DNA from: Bacteroidota bacterium
Lineage (GTDB): Bacteria > Bacteroidota > Bacteroidia > Bacteroidales > 4484-276
Length of the DNA: 11,667 nt
Direction: 5' to 3'
Assembly (NCBI GenBank): GCA_013203545.1
Contig: JABMQA010000183.1
Span: 1 to 11,667 of the forward strand
The notes beneath the pieces are model-generated. The model saw nothing but the letters and a program-made list of their open reading frames with translations, was not told the origin of the DNA and did no database searches. The position numbers and the translations under genes are program-made. Positions 6,434-11,667 of this stretch are shown here, piece after piece (position 1 is the first letter of the stretch; each line of letters starts with the position of its first letter).

Positions 6434-7918
6434 TCAATGTTTATCAAATACCCGGCTATCAGAAACAGCATTCAATGAATCAACAATCAGGATAACCTCC
6501 TGGAGGTAGCCTGATGAAACCCTTTCGAGAAATGTTCTGCAACTTTCGTCTTGCCGGTCCAATCTGATTTGTGCCTGCTGCAGGATGCCAGGTATGGATT
6601 CGATAACAGCAGATTCGAAAACCTTTTGCTGATCGTTAATCATCTTCAATAATTCACCATTTTGCATGGAATTTTCCGAGAGTTTTCTGAATTTCCAAAA
6701 CAGATAGCTATCATCATAGTCCATCGAGGAAGAAGTTAACGCATGTGGAATTTCCTCAATTCCATAAAAACAGGGCACATAAAAGGTGCTTATCGGAGCC
6801 CCGATCCCAACCCACAGAACAGCGCCACAAGCTATCGGTAATCCCGGATATAGCTGGATTACATCTGAGTGTACAGCGTTACGGGATGCGATGGGACGCT
6901 CCCCATTTATTCCATTATCTACAACATTGCTTTCAAATTCGGAACCTTCATACCTGTCACGCAAAATATCAAAGCAATCCTGAAGTGAGATTTTTCTATC
7001 CGGTTTGAGATATTCGGGATAACGTTTCAAACCGGGTTCCATTTTTAATCCAGGGTTCAGCAAATCTATACATCGCCAGATCCGGCGTGTATCATAGTAT
7101 GGCTTTTCATTTCTTTCTCTCCTTCCACCGCCAAATGCCTCCGAAAAACGAAATGCCCCCTTTGCAGGATTCCATAAATTATGCTCCCTGCAAAATTGCA
7201 GCAATCCCGGTGCGCAATAATAATTGGTTGTATCATCAGGATCCACCATTCCAATGCGGTATCCATTGGCCTGTGGCCAGTAGCAAGAATCGGGCACCCT
7301 AACAGCAGCCCAGCAATGACCACCTCCCGATTCGATGTACCAGATCTCACTGGTATCAGCGATCCCAACACCACTTGGATAGGTTACACCATATTGCGTG
7401 TACATCTTCCCCAGCATGCTTACACATTGCCTGGCGGTTTTAGCCCGTTGTAATGCGATGTACCTGACACCACCTGTTAAACCATCATCAACCAGTGGGT
7501 CAGCTGATGCTGCAAGGCTGTTCCGGTCTGGTTTCAACGCCACACCACCGGCTATCGCAACCCCAAATTCGTTGATTGCGACAGCATCGCCCTCCGCATA
7601 ACCTTTCAAAATTTTTAAGGCCATCCATTGGAAAGTTTGCCTGATCTGTGGTATTTTAATTCCCGAAGGAAAAGTTACCGAATCCGTTAAATTATATTCT
7701 TGACCTGAAAACTTTACCAGATGCGAGGCTTCCACTCCGGTAAGGTCATTATTGTGAGCCAGAAAAATACTGCCATCTGCTGATGCACCCTTCCCAACAA
7801 GGATCATAAAACACTCCTGATCAGTCTTTCCCTGCCCGGATACAAATTCACTTAACAGCAGTATTATTACAGCAACAAGTACTCCTGATACCAGGATTTT
7901 TTTCCTTAAAAATTGCAT
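6434..7918 (-). CDS. Secreted C69-family dipeptidase (Ntn-hydrolase fold)
   Basis: It has 494 residues with an N-terminal signal peptide or anchor (basic MQFLRKK, hydrophobic 8-22, likely cleavage near SGQG at about 27-30). The C69 core begins at ECFMILVGKGASADGSIF, placing the N-terminal-nucleophile candidate at Cys36. Other family-like blocks are NEFGVAIAGG at 116-125, WYIESGGGHCWAAVRVP at 193-209, RPIASRNAVHSDVIQL at 341-356 and VLWVGIGAPISTFYVPCFYG at 367-386. Family members cleave dipeptides, and this one should act in the periplasm or outside the cell, probably in peptide scavenging. In many secreted relatives the catalytic Cys directly follows the signal peptide; here about six residues intervene, so a further processing step would be needed. 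The start ATG at 7918 is the one that gives the signal sequence. It lies 108 bp upstream of the metal operon on the same strand; no terminator hairpin is evident between them, but a separate promoter candidate is. Confidence 0.88.
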   Translation of the reverse strand: MQFLRKKILVSGVLVAVIILLLSEFVSGQGKTDQECFMILVGKGASADGSIFLAHNNDLTGVEASHLVKFSGQEYNLTDSVTFPSGIKIPQIRQTFQWMALKILKGYAEGDAVAINEFGVAIAGGVALKPDRNSLAASADPLVDDGLTGGVRYIALQRAKTARQCVSMLGKMYTQYGVTYPSGVGIADTSEIWYIESGGGHCWAAVRVPDSCYWPQANGYRIGMVDPDDTTNYYCAPGLLQFCREHNLWNPAKGAFRFSEAFGGGRRERNEKPYYDTRRIWRCIDLLNPGLKMEPGLKRYPEYLKPDRKISLQDCFDILRDRYEGSEFESNVVDNGINGERPIASRNAVHSDVIQLYPGLPIACGAVLWVGIGAPISTFYVPCFYGIEEIPHALTSSSMDYDDSYLFWKFRKLSENSMQNGELLKMINDQQKVFESAVIESIPGILQQAQIRLDRQDESCRTFLERVSSGYLQEVILIVDSLNAVSDSRVFDKH

Positions 7919-8051
7919 ATCGCTTTATATAAATTATTCATTCCCGTTAAAAATAAGCAAATTGTTGATTGCTGTAATAATTAAATTAATAATTTAGTGA
8001 TCTAAAGGTTTAACCTGATCAGTATACCTAATCAATATTTTGCAATCGGTT
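7919..8051. promoter_or_regulatory. Divergent intergenic region between dipeptidase and PAS kinase genes
   Basis: These 133 AT-rich bases must hold promoters for both flanking genes. On the minus strand, TTTG (7961-7958), 21 nt, then TAATTTAT (7936-7929) is a weak -33/-7 pair for the dipeptidase, but it would leave almost no leader. No convincing promoter is seen for the kinase. The part next to the kinase, 8006-8027, packs three short palindromes in a row: AGGTT-T-AACCT (8006-8016), TGATCA (8016-8021) and GTATAC (8022-8027). These may be regulator sites. Confidence 0.4.
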
Positions 8052-11000
8052 ATGGAAAAAGACTCTACTTTGCGTGAGATGAAAGAACTTATGGTAACCT
8101 TAATGGAAAACAAGGTTAAATACCGGGATTTGTATTACCTGATGCGGAGTGTCGGAGATAATATACCTGATATGATCTGGGCCAAAGACCTTGATTGTAA
8201 TTACATACTCGTAAACAAAGCAATTTGTAAAAACCTTTTAAATGCAAAGACCCCAATAGAACCCATTGGCAAAAACGACATGTATTTTGCTGAACGGGAA
8301 AGGGCTTCTTATCCCAACAATCCTGACTGGCACACCTTTGGCGAAATTTGCGTCGATTCCGACGAGGTTGTCATGAAATCCGGGAAGCCGGAACAGTTTG
8401 ACGAATATGGCTATGTAAAAGGGGAATTTCTGTTCCTTGATGTTCATAAGGCCCCGTTATTCGATCACAAAGGTCGCATTATAGGTACGGTAGGCAGCGC
8501 CCGGGATGTCACCATGGGAAGGGAAATTCAGCATAAACTCATCGAAAGCGAAGAAAAATACCGGCGGCTGTATGAAAGATCCTCCGACCCGATCCTTATA
8601 ATTGAAGATGGCATTTTTGTCGATTGCAATGATGCGATCCTGGATTTTCTAAGAATATCTTCGAAAAGTTATATCATAGGCAAAAGGCCCCATGAAATAT
8701 CACCTGAATTCCAACCCGATGCCCTCACTTCTGAGACTAAAGCAGAACAACTGATACGTGAAACCATACGTGATGGTTACAAACGTTTCGAGTGGGTTCA
8801 CCTGGATGGGAACAACCAGAAAATATGGGTTGACGTTGCCCTGACACTTTTTCCACAAAATGGTATCGACAGGATTTTCACGATTTGGCGCGACATAACC
8901 AAAAGCAAGCAACATGAAAAATTGCTCAAAGAAAATGAAGAAAGATACAGGGTATTGTTTGAAAGCGCCAGCGATGCCATTTTCCTTATGAAACAGAATA
9001 TTTTTATCGATTGCAATCAACGTACTTATGAAATGTTTGGATGCACCACCGATGAAATAATTGGTAAAACGCCCTATCTGTTTTCACCAAAAAAACAACC
9101 CAACGGCAGTGATTCCGAAGCCCTGGCAAAAACAAAGATTGCTGATACGCTATATAACGGTTCCAATTTTTTCGAATGGCGGCACTGTAAACTTGATGGC
9201 AGTGAATTTGATGTTGAGGTCAGCCTGAACAAAATAACCATAAAAGGTGAGGATTTCATTCAAGCCATTGTAAGGGACATTACCGGGCGAAAAAAAATTG
9301 AAGAAAAAACAAATGAACATCTTAAAGAGCTTTCATTTCTGTCGGAGTCGGCCATGCAACTGCTTAGCCTGGGCCCTGATGATAACGTATATGACTTTAT
9401 AGGTAATGAAATCGCCAATCTTGTTCACAATTGCATCATTCTGGTTTTAACCTACGACAAAAAAACGAAACTCATGGAGGTGCAAAACATCACCGGAATT
9501 GGCAATACCCTTGAGAAAGTTTTGAACCTACTGGGACAAAACCCAATAGGAATGCAATTTAAGGTTAGCGATACGGGGCTGTCTATCCTAAAGAAACAGA
9601 AATTAGTGAAGGGCCCCCAAACCTTTTACGAACTGTCAAATTTCAAATTGAATAAAAACATTGCACTCGCCCTGGAAAAATTAATCCGGCTACATGAGAT
9701 TTATATCATGGGAATGTTACAAAATGATGTTTTTCTGGGTGAGATTGCTGTATTCGTTCGCAAAGATGGTTCCATCGGAAACAAAAACCTGCTGGAAACC
9801 TTTATAAATCAGTCGGCCATTGCTTTACAAAAAAGAGAAATTGAAGAATCGTTGCGGGAAAGTGAGGAAAAATACAGATCGGTAGTTAACAATTCATCAG
9901 AAGGAATTTTTATTGTCCAGAATGAATTCTGTACGTATGCCAATCCACGTGTTTTAGAAGCCACCGGATTCTCATCCGAGGAATTTCTGCGGCAAATGAT
10001 TTCCGGAATGATATACCATGAGGACAGTGAAAAGGTTATGAACACCTATTTTACACCATCCAACGGAGATAGTTTTCCGGCATTTGATTTCAGAATTATA
10101 AGGAAAGACCAAAGTATTATCTGGGTAAACATCCATGCTACCAAAATTCAATGGAATGAACAACCTGCCGTGCTTTGTTTCCTAACGGATATCAATCATA
10201 AGAAACAGGCAGAACAGGAATTGCTTAAAAAAAATGAAGAGCTTGTAATAGCGAAAGAGAAAGCAGAAGAATCCGACCGCTTAAAAACTACCTTCCTGGC
10301 AACCATGTCCCACGAACTGCGAACACCCCTCAACTCAATTATTGGATTTTCCGACTTTATCGACGAAACGCTGGAAATAGATCAGATTACTGACTTTGCC
10401 CGGACAATTCAGAAAAATGGGGTACATCTCCTTAACCTGATTGAAGACATGTTTGATATTTCGATGATTGAATCAGGAAACGTTAAAATAAACAAATCAT
10501 ACTTTAATTTACGGGAATTCATTACAGAAGTAAATCAACTCATTCGCGAAGAACAAAAAATTCAACATAAGGAACATTTAAAAGTCCTGACCGATTATGA
10601 TTTTGAAATAATCGACGAAAATGTTCTGACCGATAAACCCAAACTGAAACAGGTTTACATAAACCTCATCAGAAATGCCGTTAAGTTTACCGAGCAGGGC
10701 AAAATACAGTTTGGTTTTTATATCGATGAACAAAACGACCTGGTATTTTTTATTAAAGATACGGGCATTGGCATTGCTGATGAAAAACTGTCGCTGGTAT
10801 TTGAGCGGTTCCGGCAGGCCGAAGACAGCCACACCCGTAAATATGGAGGAACAGGACTTGGTTTATATATTTGCAGCTTGTTAATACAAAAACTCAACGG
10901 CAAAATTTGGGTAAAGTCCCAACCCGGCCATGGTAGTGCGTTTTATTTCTCCATACCCGGGTTGATGCAAAAACCGGAATTGATCACGCCTGCCGTTCAA

Positions 11001-11396
11001 AAACCACGTTTGACAGATTATGATTTTAGCGGGAAGACGATATTGATTGCAGAAGATGAAGACAGTAATTTAATGCTGATTGATTCGATTCTGAGAAAAA
11101 CCGGTGCAGATACCATCCATGCCACTGATGGCCTGGAGGTTGTTGAAAAAAGTAAGGTTTACCAGGATGTAGATCTTATTTTGATGGATATTAAAATGCC
11201 AAAACTTAATGGATTGGAGGCCACTCAAAAAATCAGGGCACTTAACATAACAACGATCATCATTGCATTAACGGCCTACGCCCTAAAGGGTGACCGCGAG
11301 AAGGCGATTGCCGCCGGCTGCAATGATTATATTTCCAAACCAATCAATAAAATCGACTTACTGGAAATTCTTGCTGTGTACCTGAAAGATGCATAA
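8052..11396 (+). CDS. Soluble multi-PAS/GAF hybrid sensor histidine kinase
   Basis: It has 1114 residues from the ATG; a TTG at 8040 would add four codons, but ATG is preferred. No signal peptide or membrane helix is visible, so it should sense cytosolic cues. Domains, numbered from the ATG: PAS about 30-155, PAS 166-285, PAS 295-412, GAF-like 425-595, PAS 605-715, short coiled coil 720-742. HisKA follows with His754 in SHELRTPL. The HATPase has Asn871/Asn875, Asp903 of DTGIGI, and GGTGLGL at 932-938. The receiver has acidic Glu1001/Asp1002, phospho-acceptor Asp1046 (LMDIKMP), Thr1074 and Lys1096. All kinase and receiver residues are intact. PAS 2 and 3 resemble each other closely and look like a tandem duplication. 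No cofactor-binding residue could be assigned with confidence. There is no DNA-binding output and no adjacent response regulator in the window, so its phosphorelay partner must be elsewhere. It is transcribed divergently from the dipeptidase. Confidence 0.95.
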   Translation: MEKDSTLREMKELMVTLMENKVKYRDLYYLMRSVGDNIPDMIWAKDLDCNYILVNKAICKNLLNAKTPIEPIGKNDMYFAERERASYPNNPDWHTFGEICVDSDEVVMKSGKPEQFDEYGYVKGEFLFLDVHKAPLFDHKGRIIGTVGSARDVTMGREIQHKLIESEEKYRRLYERSSDPILIIEDGIFVDCNDAILDFLRISSKSYIIGKRPHEISPEFQPDALTSETKAEQLIRETIRDGYKRFEWVHLDGNNQKIWVDVALTLFPQNGIDRIFTIWRDITKSKQHEKLLKENEERYRVLFESASDAIFLMKQNIFIDCNQRTYEMFGCTTDEIIGKTPYLFSPKKQPNGSDSEALAKTKIADTLYNGSNFFEWRHCKLDGSEFDVEVSLNKITIKGEDFIQAIVRDITGRKKIEEKTNEHLKELSFLSESAMQLLSLGPDDNVYDFIGNEIANLVHNCIILVLTYDKKTKLMEVQNITGIGNTLEKVLNLLGQNPIGMQFKVSDTGLSILKKQKLVKGPQTFYELSNFKLNKNIALALEKLIRLHEIYIMGMLQNDVFLGEIAVFVRKDGSIGNKNLLETFINQSAIALQKREIEESLRESEEKYRSVVNNSSEGIFIVQNEFCTYANPRVLEATGFSSEEFLRQMISGMIYHEDSEKVMNTYFTPSNGDSFPAFDFRIIRKDQSIIWVNIHATKIQWNEQPAVLCFLTDINHKKQAEQELLKKNEELVIAKEKAEESDRLKTTFLATMSHELRTPLNSIIGFSDFIDETLEIDQITDFARTIQKNGVHLLNLIEDMFDISMIESGNVKINKSYFNLREFITEVNQLIREEQKIQHKEHLKVLTDYDFEIIDENVLTDKPKLKQVYINLIRNAVKFTEQGKIQFGFYIDEQNDLVFFIKDTGIGIADEKLSLVFERFRQAEDSHTRKYGGTGLGLYICSLLIQKLNGKIWVKSQPGHGSAFYFSIPGLMQKPELITPAVQKPRLTDYDFSGKTILIAEDEDSNLMLIDSILRKTGADTIHATDGLEVVEKSKVYQDVDLILMDIKMPKLNGLEATQKIRALNITTIIIALTAYALKGDREKAIAAGCNDYISKPINKIDLLEILAVYLKDA

Positions 11397-11530
11397 GGTC
11401 AAGGTCTATCTGGTCAGTATAACTTTTGATGTCTAAGATTTACTATCGCCCAGAACAGAGATCATATGTTTTGCCGCGTTAACCTGCGTCCTATTCTCAT
11501 TACCCATCCCTGTATCCCTGTTTATCTATT

Positions 11531-11620
11531 TTACCACTGATTGCGCTGATTTACACTGAATAATATCCCGGTCTTGCCAATCTGTGGCGACAATTTAGAC
11601 GCTGATCCCCGCGGATTTGT
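11531..11620. repeat. Degenerate intergenic repeat of the CTGATT/CGCGGATT kind with potential stem-loop
   Basis: Three CTGA units recur at 9-10 bp spacing (11537, 11546, 11556) in ACCACTGATTGCGCTGATTT and the bases just after it. These are followed by AATCTGTGG (11579-11587) and CCGCGGATT (11609-11617). The last two can pair as a 9-bp RNA stem with two G-U wobbles around a 21-nt loop. Related CGCAGATT-like repeats are scattered between genes of many bacteria, including Bacteroidetes, and in my recollection often border GxxExxY-protein genes. No such gene is visible before the window ends. The remaining 11397-11667 sequence shows no open reading frame I can support and no strong terminator after the kinase. 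Confidence 0.5.
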
Positions 11621-11667
11621 TATGATTAATGATTATGGAAGGATACAGTATCTGATATGTAAAAAAC

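Noticed and set aside
7066..7374. A 102-codon minus-strand frame inside the dipeptidase gene
   Set aside because: It overlaps the C69 coding sequence in another frame on the same strand and has no recognisable domain or signal of its own.
1..11667. Search for CRISPR arrays, tRNA or rRNA genes, insertion sequences, toxin-antitoxin or phage-defence genes
   Set aside because: No regularly spaced long repeats, cloverleaf sequences, transposase motifs or defence-type domains were seen; coding space is taken up by transport, peptidase and kinase genes.

Overview
The window looks like a chromosomal segment of a Bacteroidetes (Bacteroidota) bacterium. Several traits point there: moderate-to-low GC, AT-rich start regions with no clear Shine-Dalgarno sequences, a TAnnTTTG-type -7 promoter element, one-piece hybrid histidine kinases (one with the coiled-coil and membrane layout usual behind periplasmic TPR repeats), and a secreted C69 dipeptidase. 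I cannot place it more finely from the sequence alone.

Layout. (1) Bases 1-1510, plus strand: the 3' part of a membrane hybrid sensor kinase whose N-terminus lies outside the window. (2) Bases 1550-6325, minus strand: a tightly packed five-gene operon. In transcription order it encodes an outer-membrane beta-barrel 'transporter', a TroA-type metal-binding lipoprotein, an ABC ATPase, and two ABC-3 family permeases (the order of troABCD). Gaps are only 3 to 13 bp. A promoter-like -7 element and an overlapping 17-bp inverted repeat lie just upstream, at 6344-6360. (3) Bases 6434-7918, minus strand: a secreted C69 (Ntn-hydrolase) dipeptidase, 108 bp upstream of the metal operon and possibly read through into it. 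(4) Bases 7919-8051: a short divergent promoter region. (5) Bases 8052-11396, plus strand: a large soluble hybrid kinase, PAS-PAS-PAS-GAF-PAS-HisKA-HATPase-REC. (6) Bases 11397-11667: no gene, but a degenerate intergenic repeat of the CTGATT/CGCGGATT kind with a potential stem-loop.

How the genes work together. The operon would move Mn2+, Zn2+ or Fe2+ across both membranes: barrel in the outer membrane, lipoprotein SBP in the periplasm, and ATPase plus two permeases at the inner membrane. The most interesting point is that both permeases carry roughly 90-100 extra C-terminal residues that read as winged-helix domains, while no DtxR/TroR/MntR repressor gene is present. This recalls the chlamydial YtgCR permease-repressor fusion and suggests cytosolic regulation built into the transporter. 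The two kinases end in receiver domains without a DNA-binding output, so their partners must be encoded elsewhere. Apart from the permease tails, the window is ordinary.
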